A DNA stretch of 64,000 nucleotides from Smittia aterrima (GCA_033063855.1 CP093829.1:14539537-14603536), one strand, 5' to 3'; numbered from the stretch's first letter, positions 1 through 13,708 are shown. Program-made: numbers and translations. Notes: generated by a model not told the origin, from the letters alone.

Positions 1-2070
1 ATCCACGAAATCTAAAAATTTCTCAACCAATACTAACCGATGTATGTTGTTAACTCAATAACACTTGGAATTTCAGTTTATAAACACCAACAAAGAATTT
101 AAGAACGTACCTCAGCTAAGTCTCTCTTTTTTGCAATTTACCTCGCAATTGTCTTGCATATCTCGAGAAGTAAGTCAAATCCTTAATCCTCTGTGCTCTC
201 AACCTTTCGCTAAACGATTAATCACGAAACAGTCAGCGAAATGTTTGCAAAATCCTCTTCAAGTGTTTGAGTTTCTGTTTACGGGTTTAGTAAGATTAAA
301 GAGAAAGAGACGAAGAGGGATTAATCTCTTCTTGATGAAAATCGATCAGAAATGTATTCGCCCACAGAAAATATTTCTCCTTGTACATAGTTTCGTTATG
401 AAGTATTTTTTACGCGATGAAAACTTTGCCGTTGTCTTGGGTAATCCTTTTGCTTTAACTTGAATTTAATCATAATGAGAAAATTGTCATTTGACGGCAG
501 ACGATCAGAATTGTGGGCGATAAGATGAAGCAAAACTTGAAACGCGGAAAAGATTATTTGAGAGAACAGAATTTTAACCTTAATTCAAGCAGAAATGTGG
601 AAAATCTTAATCTTTTCCAAACCGAGAAGGAGTTTGTTGAAAGGTTTCGTTTAATGTCGCGTCCCGATTCTGCAGTCTTACGGTTGAGTTTAAAAATCAA
701 TTCGAATTACTGTGGAGGGAGAGAGAGAGATAGAAGAAAAACATTTCGCTTAGTCTAAGCTTCAAAGCACCCTTTTCAAATATTTTTTCAATGTTGTCGT
801 CACTCGTAAACTTATAGCGACAGATTAAATGTGTAACATCAACACATCGCGACATTGAGCTCTGGAGCTGAAAACAGAAGAAATTTGTCAGCTGACAATT
901 GTCGAGGAAGAAAAATTAAAAGACTCTTTGAGTCTTTATCCTAATCAGGTTGACGGTGTGAAAAATCAGTGAACATTGAATGAGTGGGAGGTTGAATCAA
1001 ATCATCCTCACGTGTGTTTGAAAGTTCCGAGTAGAGATGAAATTATTTTTCAATACGAGAATTGTTGAAAGCACTTTCAAATCTTCTTAATCCCCATTTT
1101 AGTTTTCACTTCTCTTCTCTCCTCGAGCATTTGGACTTCTTTTTCACAAACCAAGCTCGGAAAACTGTTGCCAAAAATTGAATAACGACCTAGAACGAGC
1201 GAGAGAAAAGTTTTCCGTCCCTGGAAGATTTCGGGATTTTTGAGTCTTTTAATAAATCGAAAAGCTAGTTTGACCAGCTTCAGCTCAGACCACATTTCAA
1301 CAAGGCCGGTTGAGAAAAATCTTCTATCAGAGCTCTTGCCAAAACACTTTTCAAAACACACAATTAAGAATAGTTTGTGTTGGATTTGCATAAATTTCAA
1401 TCTCTGAGGAAAGTTTGGCCTCAACTCTTTCGAAAGGGTGAGACGACGAACTGTTCTGTTATCAATATTATTAAGTCTTAAGACTGTTTCTTTCTCGAAC
1501 TCTTAGCTCAAGAGCTCTACTACCCTTCCTTGCAATCCCTTGTCCACCGAAAAATAATCAAAATGGTCAGATTGCCTTGCTCAGAGGTTAAAATATTCAA
1601 GAAAACTGTTCAAACTTTAAAATATGGCACATAATATGGAGATTTAGAGAATTTAGACCGAAAATCCTTTTCATTTCATGTTTTCTCAAACACTGAAAGA
1701 GTTCTCGAAGCTCCAAATGGAAAAGGTGCAGTGATGAAAAATAAAAGTGAAACTTCTGGAAGAACGGAAATAGATTTCACTTCTAAAGCTTATGGCTTAA
1801 TGTCCTCCGTCCTCTCTCTCAGAAATATTGTGGACAATCAAACTAAATGAAATCAAACATATTTCGTTGCATAAAGCCACATCGTTCTCCATGAGATCCG
1901 GGTGTAAGTCCCATAAAATATTCTCCAAATAAAAGAGTATTATCGGGTTAACATGAAGGATTATTTAAACTTTAATATTTTCGAACGTTGCCTTAGATTT
2001 CTTTTCATAAAACTTGTTGAGAGCTTTTGATAGATTTATAATTTATTTCAATTTTTTTTTCTATTTGCAG
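1..2070. other. No coding exon recognised; probably dve upstream or intronic DNA
   Basis: This stretch ends in a clear polypyrimidine tract and splice acceptor (CTATTTGCAG, 2061-2070) feeding the first visible dve exon, so at least its right part should be dve intron. The open frames at 65-463 and 513-758 lack recognisable domains, convincing splice context or composition unlike random AT-rich sequence, so I do not call them genes. A GA-dinucleotide run lies at 716-733. The exon(s) encoding the dve N-terminus are either off the left edge or not recognisable here. Confidence 0.5.
716..733. repeat. Short GA dinucleotide tract
   Basis: The run is mostly GA repeats, (GA)5-6 with a GGGA lead-in. 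In insects such tracts are typical binding sites for GAGA factor (Trl) at developmental genes, and this one lies about 1.3 kb upstream of the first visible dve exon. A regulatory role is inference; it may be only a small microsatellite. Confidence 0.35.
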
Positions 2071-5000
2071 CTAAATCTTTGCCGCTTCATTGCGTTGTCG
2101 AGTCAGTGCCATCATTGCAGGCTTCATTCCAGTTGGATACTCGCAGTCCATGGCGTCGGCGACCAAACATTGAAACTGATAGCTACGTGATTGTTCCAGC
2201 TTCGACTCCGTTTTGTGATATTGTGACAATAGCACTACAAAGACTTGGATATTCATCAGATATTTCCAATACGGCCAAAGGTATTGAAACTATTTTTTAA
2301 ATGAATAAAGTATTTTCTACAACGAAATATTTACAGGAGCGATAATAATCAAAAACTGGAAACCTCTTCCACTTGATAAAATCACCGACAACACTCTGAT
2401 TTCTGTCAGTGAAATCCTCGGCGAATTGACCTCAAACGTGACATTAAAAATTACAATAATTCGAACGAAACCAACGCAATTGGCAGAAATAAAAGACAAA
2501 CTCTTGAAGCTGTTGATCTTACAATCTCATTCCGTATTGCGTTCGACTGGATGTCCATTAGACGAGGTAAGCTGTAAAAACATTTTTGTCTTAAAATTTG
2601 AAATTTTAACATTTCCCAAAGAACAAAAAAAAATCCTTAAAATGGGGGAAACTCGGAAAACTCAAATCCTATAAGAAGCTATCTTTGGGAAAACGAATGA
2701 CAAACGAAGATTCTTGAATAAATAGTCGTAAGGGATATCGCCGCATAATTTTCTATGCTAAATACTGTTAAGTTGACGTCAAAGATTTTCGTTTAATTAA
2801 ACTTTTAGCTTTAATTTCTGATGTCGGGCATAATCGAGTTTGAGTAGAGCAAGCGAAACATAAATTTCTGGCTAAATACACATCGACAACTCGGGATTTA
2901 TTATAATTAATTCATTCTTTGTTCAGTCGATTCGCCTTTTCGCAAGTCTCTTTGAACGTGTTCATCATCTTTGGCATTAATTTAATCCACAATCATTAAC
3001 ATATTTCTCTCTTTTCACTTCCACTACTTCATTTTTCATCGGGAATCAAGAGGCGGGATTTCGGAGAGAAGCATTTTAAAATAACAATAGAAAAGTGCTT
3101 TGATGGCATTAGCAATAATTAAAGTCGAAAGCTTTACGAACAAAGAAATATTTTTGCTAACTAAACATCTTTGCGAATGGAAAACTTTGCAGTTTACGTC
3201 AAGTTCGCTTTGCAACAGATTAATTGATTGACGATCAGACAAACGTTAAATGACAAGGAAAAAAACCCATCCAATTTAAAGCGATACTCGCTCAATAAAC
3301 CACTCAATGACGACTCTGATTCAGTCAGCTTGCTTTGAATTGCATAATCAATAAATTAATAAAATAAATATTTAATAAAGATTGATACGCGATACTCGTT
3401 TCGAAGGCGCAAGTCTCCAAACGAACGAAGAAGAAGAATGTGCAGAGGTGGATTTCATAAGTCATTTTAATTAAAATTAATTTATCTGATTTTTATGTCA
3501 CGATAAACAAGCATTTATTGCTCGCTCGTTCTCTCGAGATTGAAGACGAGCTCGAAGAACGCTTTTTGGGTCAAAGAGATTTGATGAGTCTGTTTGTGGG
3601 TGAAGATTTCGTTAACTTTTACGACGATCTCTGTGCACTTGACGCGTAATTAGGTCTCGCTGGTTGAGACAAAGAACATATTAAGCTAATCTCAATGTAA
3701 ACTTAAACGTTGATAATGAAACGGGGTTTTCTACTTTATCACTACACGTGAATACTTTTAATGTTTGTCTAAAAGCAATTTCACACTTTTTGGGTCGACA
3801 CAGTCAGCCAGCTAACAACAAGTTTTGATATTTAAAAACTTTTATGAGCTTTTTCCATGAACTGCACCTACACACAAATAAAACTGTTTGATTAATGAAT
3901 CGCTTCGTCTTTTATTACAGATTACGTTATCGCAAATATGCCGCAGTCCCTTGCAAAATCACTTTCCATTCTCACCAGAGATAACAGATGATGTGAGACG
4001 AAAGTTTGATCAATGGTGGGCCAGTCAGTTGACTCCACAAGCGAATCCGATTGCTCACAAAATTCTGCCCTTCATTAATCCTCAATCGGCTGAGATTGAT
4101 TTCGCTGCGCCGAATCTGCACAACTTACGCGAACCAATTCTTGACAATCACCATCCGACTCATCCGAGCATGATTGTTCATCCAGCTTTGCAAACAGTCC
4201 ATTCGCAATATCCAAATCAAAAGACTAGAATGCGTACGAGCTTCGATCCAGAGATGGAATTGCCAAAACTTCAAAGATGGTTCCAGGAGAATCCTCATCC
4301 GTCACGTCAGCAAATTCAAACGTACGTCGTTCAACTCAATTCTCTCGACTCACGGCGTGGACGAAAGCCATTGGATGTGAACAATGTTGTTTATTGGTTC
4401 AAGAATGCACGAGCTGCTCAAAAGCGGGCTGAAACTCGTGGGCATAATCTCAGCAATGGATTTCAATCTGGGGGCATGATGATGCCTCATGGCGACTACA
4501 TGAAGAGCTCGCCAAGTGCTCCGTCCGACGACATTGATAACATTTCGCAGCATTCTGATGATATGGATGACGATGACCGGCCTTTGTCGCCTCAACTTCC
4601 ACTTCAATTAACTGTTCATGAACGCAATCGCTCAATCGCAACGCCGACAAATATCGAGTGCGAGACAAGAATTAAACTTGAGGATGAGCGTTCGTCGAGT
4701 CCAATTATCACGTCAGATGATAAGGAGAAGGGCAATACAAATGGCAATAATGGAACGAACGAAGAGAACGCGGAAAATCAAAGTTATAATCGCAACAACA
4801 ACAATGACGAATCAGTGAAATCAAACAATTCTATTGATCACAGCTCAAACTCTCCACAGCCGCGGTCTCCATCGCCATCCGAGGACTTGGACATTGACGA
4901 CCAAGATGAGTTTCGTTCTCCATCGCCAAGTGACTCTAAGCGCGACCTCTTTCCGCTAGTAAATCCGAATAACATGTTCTCAGCACATTCCATCATGTAC

Positions 5001-5509
5001 ATGAGCCATTACATTCCAGCGATGCAAAACGCGCATCAATCAGTCCATGGCCAGAATCATCCTTCATTAAACGCTGCCGGTCTGAACTTGTCAAACTCTT
5101 TCAACAGCAGCGACGAGAGACGTAAACGCAATCGAACATTTATCGATCCAGTTACGGAAGTCCCGAAGCTGGAGCAATGGTTCTCGATGAACACACATCC
5201 ATCGCATAATTTAATTCTGAAGTACACAGAAGATTTAAACCGGATGCCATATAGGTAAGTTCCTGCCTTTCTATTAAATGTGAATTCATAGACTAATTGG
5301 CCTCTTCCTTATTTCTCATCCTCAGACAAAAGTTTCCGCGGCTCGAGAGCAAAAACGTTCAATTCTGGTTCAAGAATCGTCGTGCCAAGTGCAAACGCTT
5401 AAAGATGTCGCTGTATGACTCGCCATCGCAGCTTTCAGGATTGAATCCTTTTCATAGCACACCTGATCGCGAAATGAATCCATTCCACAACACATCAGAT
5501 CGCGAATAA
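2071..5509 (+). CDS. dve: defective proventriculus (dve): SATB-type compass/ULD domain plus two K50 homeodomains; 5' partial
   Basis: The visible exons are 2071-2280, 2337-2566, 3921-5254 and 5326-5509, giving about 651 residues; the 5' end is missing and the first visible exon needs one base from an upstream exon. The first two exons encode the ubiquitin-like oligomerisation (compass/ULD) domain shared with SATB proteins (LPLHCVVES, SPWRRRPN, YVIVPASTPF). Homeodomain 1 (about 4221-4437) has the recognition helix VVYWFKNARAAQKR, and homeodomain 2 (about 5115-5254 plus 5326-5402) has NVQFWFKNRRAKCKR. Both carry lysine at position 50 (WFKN), as in Bicoid/Otx-class factors. In Drosophila, Dve is a nuclear repressor acting in midgut, wing and photoreceptor patterning through K50-type sites. 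Between the homeodomains is a Ser/Asp/Asn-rich linker. Introns are 56, 1354 and 71 bp; the last one splits an Arg codon between helices 2 and 3 of homeodomain 2. Identification is firm, while the N-terminal extent is unknown. Confidence 0.93.
2567..3920 (+). other. dve: Large dve intron (1354 bp) between ULD and homeodomain exons
   Basis: The intron opens with GTAAGC after a Glu codon and closes with TTTTATTACAG before the ATTACGTTATCG coding sequence. It is phase 0 and by far the longest complete intron I could define in the window, where most are 42-71 bp. No exon was seen inside it. Its size makes it a plausible place for a dve enhancer, but I found no decisive motif cluster. Confidence 0.75.
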
Positions 5510-5520
5510 TATTTATTAAA

Positions 5521-5616
5521 CAATTTCAATCAATTCTATCAGAAGAAGAAGTACACCGACACGTTTTAAGTTCTTCCGGGATACTTGAAAGCAATTGATT
5601 CAATTGATTGAAATTG
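5521..5616 (+). repeat. 15-bp perfect inverted repeat in the dve 3' UTR
   Basis: The arm at 5521-5535 (CAATTTCAATCAATT) is exactly reverse-complementary to 5602-5616, with a 66-base loop. It starts 11 bases after the dve stop codon, so the dve mRNA could form a hairpin there. The arms are AT-rich, which weakens the stem. Confidence 0.6.
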
Positions 5617-8600
5617 ATTTGTTTTTCTTATTGATTTTATCTACACTGGGTGATCGCATTGATTAAGTTTATCTTTTCATAGACAAATAGATATTTTGCA
5701 CTTTTGTTTCAAGTTTCCTTATTAGCTTAAACCGTTTATTTCCCATATCTTGTTTTAGTTATTGCATTACAAGGATGAAGATAAGATTAAAGTTTTTGTT
5801 CGCCCACCTTCGAGAAACTCTTCGATTTCTGGTCAAAAGTATTGTAATTTAAAAAGTATGTTTAGGCTAAAACATATCGAATATTAAGTAATTAGATGTT
5901 CTTTAGATTAGAGATAATTATTTCTTCAAGCACAGAGCTCTTCTGGTTACTTGAATGAAATCTTAGAAGCAAATATCCATAGCGCTAATTAAAAGCGATG
6001 GTTTTGAACGAAAAACTCCACTTGCTCATCATAAGAAGCTCAATTTATAAAGCTTAATCTAGTTTTAATCAATTAACTCTAAACAATTTTAAATCAAGAG
6101 TGCATTTTAGCAAACTTTTATGCCAAAGATCTATAAAAGTAATAATCAGTCAGAAAGGCTATTTCAAATTCAATGTTTAAAAAAATTCATCGTGGCTATT
6201 GTTTAATAAAAATTGAAATGAAATGAAATTCCAAATAAATATTTGCATAAACGATATTACACTTAGACTCTTCATTTGGTATCAAATACCGCAAAGTTTT
6301 AGCGACTTTTATCTAGGATTAGAATAATCAGTTTTGTCTTAAAAATACTTGAACAATAGATTACTGTTAGTTACAGAAATAAAAATAAATCACTTTGAAT
6401 CGCTCACTTACCTTTTATCAAATTTTAATTTTTGTTTTCTTTCAGAAATGGTTTTTTGCAAATGAACGAATCGTCTCAATCTAAACTTTTTATTAGCATC
6501 AGCAATTGTAAATCGTTTATAGTAAAATTTTTAACAAAATCCAATTTAGGTCAACTTCAAAAACCGCCACATGGAAACAGGCAAATTTTATTTAATTGCA
6601 ATGAAAAGATGTGAAACTCATAGGCTTATCATCACATGGTGAGGCATAAGAAATGTTTCCTATCATCTCATCCGTCGAATCATTTGAACCGCAAAAGCAG
6701 ACAATTCTCATTCAACATTCCCGTAAATTAAGACGCGAGACGAATGTAACGAGGGATTGAGTCGTTGTGTGTTTTTCGTTATGTTTGTTTCCATTACAGA
6801 AATCACAAGTTCAACGTCTCACTTGGGAGATTAACGATGAGTGCTTTCCCCTTTTTTAGCAGGCTCAGAGTTCTTCGTCGCATAAAAATCCCAGTCTAAT
6901 GATGTTGCTGATGATTCTCGTGTCTTGTTCTCTCTAAACATAATTACGTTACATTATTCACTCATAAATCCCATGCAAATGTCTTCATTTCCACCTTCTC
7001 TTCTTCTTCTACATTTTTTACTCTCGGGATGAAAATCGAGGATTTAAGAACTCGCTAAAAATAATAATAATTCATTTGAAATTTATCAGAGAAGAATCGC
7101 GCGTGAAGGGAGAAGCAAAGATTTATTTCAAGTTGAACACATAGCGATGAAAGCATAAGATGCTTTAGAAAATTTTGAAGGAATCAAATGATGTAAACGG
7201 AGAGACTAAAGAGCTTTCCCTTCCTGAATCCTCTCTACGTCATTTATAGACAACACCCGGACCAAGAGCGAGTGTATATGTAAGGAATTAGAGCCAATAA
7301 ATCATAAAAACGTTATCCTGTTAATGTGAAAAAATCTTAATACTTTCATAATTTGCATCAACGCAGAGCACAGCGGCAGAAATGTATTAAAATTTTCCAT
7401 TCTTTTTCCTCACATCTTGCTCTCTCTCACTCTCAAGCTGCCTTAAATACAAATTCCCATAAATCTTAGGAGTTTATCAAGTCAGACTCAGAGTCAGAGC
7501 GTGCGGAGGTAAATTGAAGAAGGCAACGTAAATTTCTTCTTTCTCCTTAAGTCGAAGTCGAGCTCTTAATAAAGTCAAGATAATAAAAAGATTCAATGAG
7601 AGAGAGAGAACTCCTGCAATGTTTACGAATTCTTTTCATCGGTCGACGAGCTCTTGAGTGCGGTTATCGGATGGCAGGTCTAAGATAAATTTGTGTTAAA
7701 AAATCTTAGCACTCAACAAGTTGAAAATTGTTTATGGCCAGTTAAGGAGGAAAGCAGAAAAAGAAAAGCAAAAGCTCAAATAATTCGTTTCATCCCGACA
7801 ATCGCCGTTTAAGAAGAGGAAAAGTGTTGATTTCATTAAATCTTCAAAAAGAAAACTCGCAGTGATAGAATTTTTCGAGAAAGGAAAAATCTCACCTCCG
7901 CATCGCAAAAATATTTTTGTTGTGCGGGAGGAAGAATTAAGAGAATGATTTATTTGTCATTAGATAGCGAACTCATACATTTCTTTTAATAAACCCATTT
8001 AAAGACGCCGCTATGAAGACATTAAGCCGCCGACAAAATATTACTTCAAACAACGTGAAGCTCCATATGAGGCCCAGTGCTCGCTACCTTCAAGGCAATA
8101 ACTCATAGACAATGCATGGTGTAAACTCTGATATTCAAAGTTATCTGCTAACCGCTAAATCAAGACTGATAACACGCAATATTACTTTGAGAATTTAGAA
8201 GAAAAATGTGAAAATCTGAAATATTCTCTGCAAATAAATCTCCACGTTGGCGGCACGTTCCATGATTTTCAGACTTGGATAATAATTAATTAGAACAATT
8301 AAATCTAATGACCCAATTACTGTTTAACACTGAACTCAACTTGTTACGCAAAACAAGTTATTTTACACTCCATAAACGAAAAAAGAAAACTGATTCTTAA
8401 TTATTCTCGAGAGAATTATCATTTCTCTTCCCTCTCCTCGCATCATGTGTGATTGTTAAGAGTTGAAGGGGGAAAGGAAATTCAAAGGAAACACTTTCTC
8501 AGCAATAAATAATAATTTTTAATTGCGTTGCGTTTAAATAGAAATTATTTCAAGCGATTAACCCTCGAGATGTTTTAGATATTGCAGAAAGAAAATTATT

Positions 8601-11600
8601 TTCAAGAAGAATTCTTTCGAAAGTTTCGAATGCATTGAACTCTTCGTTAATCAAACAAACCGCGTGTCGTTATAAATCTGATTATACAACGCCAAGAGCG
8701 ACGAAAAAGGGTTGAGGAAAATTGAAAATTCATTATCATTTTGTCTTGTCACTGGGAAAAGTAAAAATGCCTAGCAATTATAATTTATGTTCATACTTTT
8801 CTGACTAAGCCGTGTGCACATAAATTAAGATAACAATAAATTCCAAGTCAAAGATTTTACCGAGTTAAATAAATAATTTCTTCGCTTCTATCGACGATAA
8901 AGGAGAGGAAAATTGAGAAAGCGACTTAATCTCGACGCACTTGGAATTCCAAAATAATAGAAATCTCTCATTAAGACATAAATTAAGAAATATCATAATT
9001 TCCTCGCTTAATTGCTTGGCATGTATGAAAGAGGCCTTCGAACATTATTTGGCGATTAGCGAACATAATTTATTACTCTACCAGAAAAAGAGAGTTTTTC
9101 CAAAAGGTAAAGGAAAAGTCTTAAGAAGAGGCGGAGATGTAAATTTCTTCTCTTATCCATAGTCGTACATTCTTCAGCAGAAGGAAGAGAAAAATCCAGA
9201 GGCTCAAACTTAATAAATTGATTTATGATCTGATTAAAGCTTAAGAAAGGAGGAAAATATTTCGCCTTCGCTTTGTGCATGATGAACAACGAATGATAGT
9301 CCGCCAACAAGGGTCGTATCAAAACAATTAAATTGTATCATAATCTTAAGTGTCTAAGTTCCTCGACCAGAGAGAAGAGGGAAGAATGTATCATGATCAT
9401 AACTTTCTATTATTATCCTGTTCTAATTGACAAGCGTTTAATAAGCAAGAAACAAACATAATCGCACGTAGATGAGGGCAATCATTGGCTCTAAGTCCGA
9501 GCTGCCTAACAAGATATCAAGAAAACTTGTCGAGGAAAATTATTTATCATAGTTTTATATGATGAGGATTATTTCATTAGAGTTCGTTAGAATGAGAGAG
9601 GGGAAGCTTAGGTTGATATCAAAGAAAAGTCTTCACTTTGTTGTTTAAAGACGTTTTTTAACGTAAAGAAAAATCTTATTAAAATGCACTTCTGATAGAA
9701 TAACATTAACATGCAGGCAAGTAGAAGATTTTTAAAACAAGTTCAAGACATAAGCTTCATAAGATGCTTTGTGCTTACTTCAAAAATATGACGAGAAATA
9801 AAGCTCCGTCATTAGCAAGAACTAAACATGCATGCTCTTAAAACCTTTTCTCGTTCAACTCTCGAATGAAGCTTCGAAAGATATCATTCGGGAAATTCGC
9901 AACAAAAGAGTTTTTCTTATAAACTTCAGAGCAGGAGGAGGAGAAGCAGTTCGTTAAGTCGTCGTCTCGCGTACCAAACCACGCCGAGAGAAAAGTTTTA
10001 CCAGAAGAAAATTGAAGAATTCTTGTGTGGCAATGTGAAGCAGAATCTTAATAAAGATGGAAAACTAAAAGTATTAACAAAGTATCTTTAATTATTATTT
10101 ATAGTCGAAAAATGTAATTAAAAATTTCCTTCGCCTTTAATATTCTCCTCAAGACGATCGTACACATTCACAAGAGACTCCCACACGCTTTGCTCCCATA
10201 ATTTTTCATCGAAAGCATTTTAGGGAAGGATTTCTTTTCCCTTCTCCGTGCTCGAATGTAATTAAATTTATAGCTTTTATTAATGCCTCTGAAAGCATTA
10301 TTATTGGCTAAGGAGGATACATTTACGTTATTTATTTGCTTCGCTGCCATTTAAAGAGAAAGAGAGTGAATCATGTGTGATAAGGAAATTATGTCAGCAG
10401 GCTCTCTTGAGATGATTAAAATAGTTCTTTGTGGTTTGTCTGACAGTATAACTGGAAAAACTATTTTTAAAAAGATGATTGTCGAAGATAGCTGAGGGTT
10501 GGAGAATTTGGAAATAAATTCACTCGGAGTGAATATCAAAAACGATAAACTTCTTCAAAAATATTTTTATAGGATCCTGAAAGAGTTTTCTGAATGCAAT
10601 CATCATTTATAACAGTTGTGTGAATAAATTATTGTGCATTTTGAAACATTTTTCTCAATTCTTATCGTCGACTTGTGCAAAATTGTTGCTTGGCTCTTTC
10701 GGGTTGGCTGCAGCAAAGAACGAACATAACTTCTCGTAAATTGAAAAACTTTATGCGCGACTTCTCCTTGATCTATAAATATTCACTAATGGTTTGATAA
10801 GAAAATATGATGTTGAAATCATTTAAATATTCTTCCTCTAAACTCCAGTTGTCTGAGATTTGCGATATTGTAAATTCAAAAGAAATTTCAATCAACCGTC
10901 GTGGTTTCATTTATTTCTATCAGAGCATGAGGGATGAATGAAATCGTTTGGCGTTATCTAAATTATTCGACAAATATGCTAATTTTATTGCGTGACAGAA
11001 ATCATTTGAATGAATAAAAAATATCTATTTCACATTTTTATGATTTCCTAATCATTTCAATTTAATTATTTCGATTCAAAGCCATCATACGTCACAAAGT
11101 CGTCACCACATTTTGGTTTTGTTCATTTGACGCTTCATTCCCTGATAGATTTCTAATCAAAAGAATTAATTTCCTGCCGTTCTTTTCATTTCATTTCTCG
11201 ACTGCTCAGAGGTTTCTGCAAGGTCTTAGAAGCTGAAGAGAATGATTGATAAGAGATTTTATTATTTATTTCGCAGGGGAAACTGTGAAGACACTTTTCA
11301 ATTTAGAGAATCATTTCTCTTCTGGTCCTGCTTCTTCGGCAATCTATGCAATTGCTCAAAAAGAAGTCTTATCTTTGAAAGCGTCTTCTGATGACTTTTG
11401 AAGAATGAATTAAAACGAACAACATCGCGAAGCGAAAGGAAAATTTTCATTTTTTATTGCTTTCTTATTTGATAATTTTTTTTTTATTTTCTTCATATTT
11501 TCCGCGCGCATTTAAACCAATAAAATGCGGAGCGAAAAAATCGCTTTAGATAAGAGAAATTTTCCTTCTTTATTTATGATTATTGTTTGTTTGGCATTTC

Positions 11601-13690
11601 TCTGGGATATCTGAAGAAAATGTTTCGCTTTTTATTGTTAATGGCAGTGGAAAATATTTCATATTCATGGATACTTTTGGAAGATCACAGATATCAAGAG
11701 AATTTAGGAATCTCAGTCTGATTTGCCACAAAACGAGAAGATTTGTTAACGAAAATATTTCGTGATAATTTTAGAAATATTTTCGAATCAAAGGAAAATT
11801 TCTATTCAATAGTTTTTATTTAAAGATCAATTGGAAATTTCTCAGTTTCGCAAGTAAATTAAAAATTCAAAATTATTCCTTTGTCTCGATTGTTCAATTG
11901 TAGAAATTCTCCGAAGCATTCAACAGGTTCCCTTCTCTCTCCCAACACGCTAATAATATCACGAATAACAACAGCTCTCGGCTTTTTGTTGGATGTGTGT
12001 ACAGCACATATTTTGAGGGGTTGGATTTCCAGATTTTTATTATCCCTCCGCCACAGCAAACGTTTTATATTTTCCCGAATGTTTGTGTGAAAACCCGAGA
12101 GGAGGATGAACGTTTAAGCTACTGGCAAATGTTTTCCTCCGTTTTCCTCTCCTTTTCATTCTTTTCACATATTTTTTTTCCTTGGCAATTTGTTGGCAAT
12201 TGGCAAACTCCATGAGATTGAAACCCTTTTTCATGTCAATTTGATTTATTGACTTTTTGAAGTTATTTTGATGATGTTGATATCTTTATAATGTTGTAAT
12301 TCATGGCTAGACAAGCTATTTACGATCAATTTCATTGCGTAATGGTCATCTTGTTGCCTTTGAACTTTGAGAATTACGACGGACAAATTTTAAATCGAAC
12401 ATGGAAAAGAAAAGCTTCTCAAGAAAATTTCTTTGTGGAATCAAATATTTAAATACAAAAAGATTTCTATTCTTTTGAGATTTTTTTTTCAGGTTTAAAA
12501 TTAAAGTTTCCTAATATTTTTGCCGATGTCTGTTGCACTAAATCTGTTTTCATGTTAATTGATTGTTTGATTTTATGATCAAAGTAATATTTTTTTTTTC
12601 TAAGGAAAATAATCCAAAAGCTTCTTTATGTTTGACCCTGGAAGTATTTCTTTGCACAAAAAAGAGGAATTAAATTGAGGAATTAATTCCGTTTAATTGG
12701 ACAGTGATACAGTTAATTATTGAAAGTGAATCGTAAGAAGAAATTTCAGTCCCTTCTGCAAATAATTTCGGTCTTTCAAGTTTGTTTTATGGTTGAAGTT
12801 TGCTTTCTTTGCAATTCGCCCACAAACAATTTTCTGAAGATTAAGTTAACGTTGAAAGTAAATTTCTTGAATGACAGTATCATCACACGTGTCATTTAAA
12901 GTAATTAGCCAGGCAGAGTGGCATTTACAAATAAATCTTCATTCCCTGAAACGCACCTGAAGAAAGGAAAGAAGAGAGAGAAAGAGCTCAAGACAAGAAA
13001 TCACCCTTTTATATGCTGGGTAAGCGAGCAAATAATTCCTCTCCCTGTTTATTTGCTCATTTTTCTTTTCGGAAGATGCCTTTTGATAGGTTGAATGGAC
13101 ACAAGTCTCAAGTTATTAAGGACGGCCGTTCAAAGTAAAGCACAAAAGCGTTTATTTACCCGAAACATAAAGCATCTCAAGCGATAAAGAAACATTTTAT
13201 GATTGAGAAGAATTTTTATTACAAATCGCAGCGTGTTCATGTTAGGAAGGAAATGTTTTGCGTTGCGGTGGAAAATCAACCCTCAGGCCTAACAAAATCT
13301 GTCTCTTCATCAGCAAACATTGTCCATTTGAATCATATTCAATTAAACTTATTAAATACTTTCACAGACAACTTTTTTCGCCCTCTCTGGTTAGATAAAC
13401 AGCCGAAATTTCCTTTTGATCTTCGCTCGTTATAGAGAATTATGAGGAAATGTTTGTGGGACGTGAAGCAATTTAATTTGGTTAATAAGGTAAACCTTCT
13501 TTTTTGATTTATCAGCGATGGACTCACATAAAGTCACAACCACTGGTTAAACTTAATTAGTAAATACCTAATTAGGCAAAAAGTTTAATTTTAAGCTGAA
13601 AGTTTTATAATAAAACTTTCATGTCATGAAATGGAGGATGAAAATAAAAGTTTTGCATCGTGAATCGCAGTATCGATTTTCCCTGAATAT
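5617..13690. other. About 8 kb without a recognisable gene (dve 3' UTR then intergenic)
   Basis: The first part should hold the dve 3' UTR. AATAAA-type signals occur around 6202, 6234 and 6378-6390, and I cannot tell which is used. Beyond this, open frames on both strands are short (60-90 codons), have biased AT-rich composition and match nothing I know. No tRNA, repeat family or transposon remnant was seen. The stretch is probably intergenic regulatory DNA. Confidence 0.5.
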
Positions 13691-13708
13691 CTTATCTTTC
13701 TTATCTTT
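13691..13708 (+). promoter_or_regulatory. Paired GATA motifs upstream of LRR gene A
   Basis: Two TTATCT cores (reverse complement AGATAA) occur as CTTATCTTTCTTATCTTT, 532 bp before the gene A start codon. The same 18-bp string occurs 533 bp before the start of duplicate gene B. A further TGATAA lies just downstream at about 13714. GATA factors drive gut, fat-body and haemocyte genes in insects. Retention of motif and spacing in both copies is seen directly; function is inference. Confidence 0.45.

Noticed and set aside
65..463. 132-codon open frame at the left edge as a gene or dve exon
   Set aside because: It has no domain, the composition is low-complexity Phe/Leu/Lys, and no donor links it in the right phase to the dve exon at 2071.
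184..4081. TAATCC (K50 homeodomain) sites at 184, 442, 2993 and 4076 as dve autoregulation
   Set aside because: Four hits in about 5.5 kb of AT-rich DNA are near the chance expectation and are not clustered.
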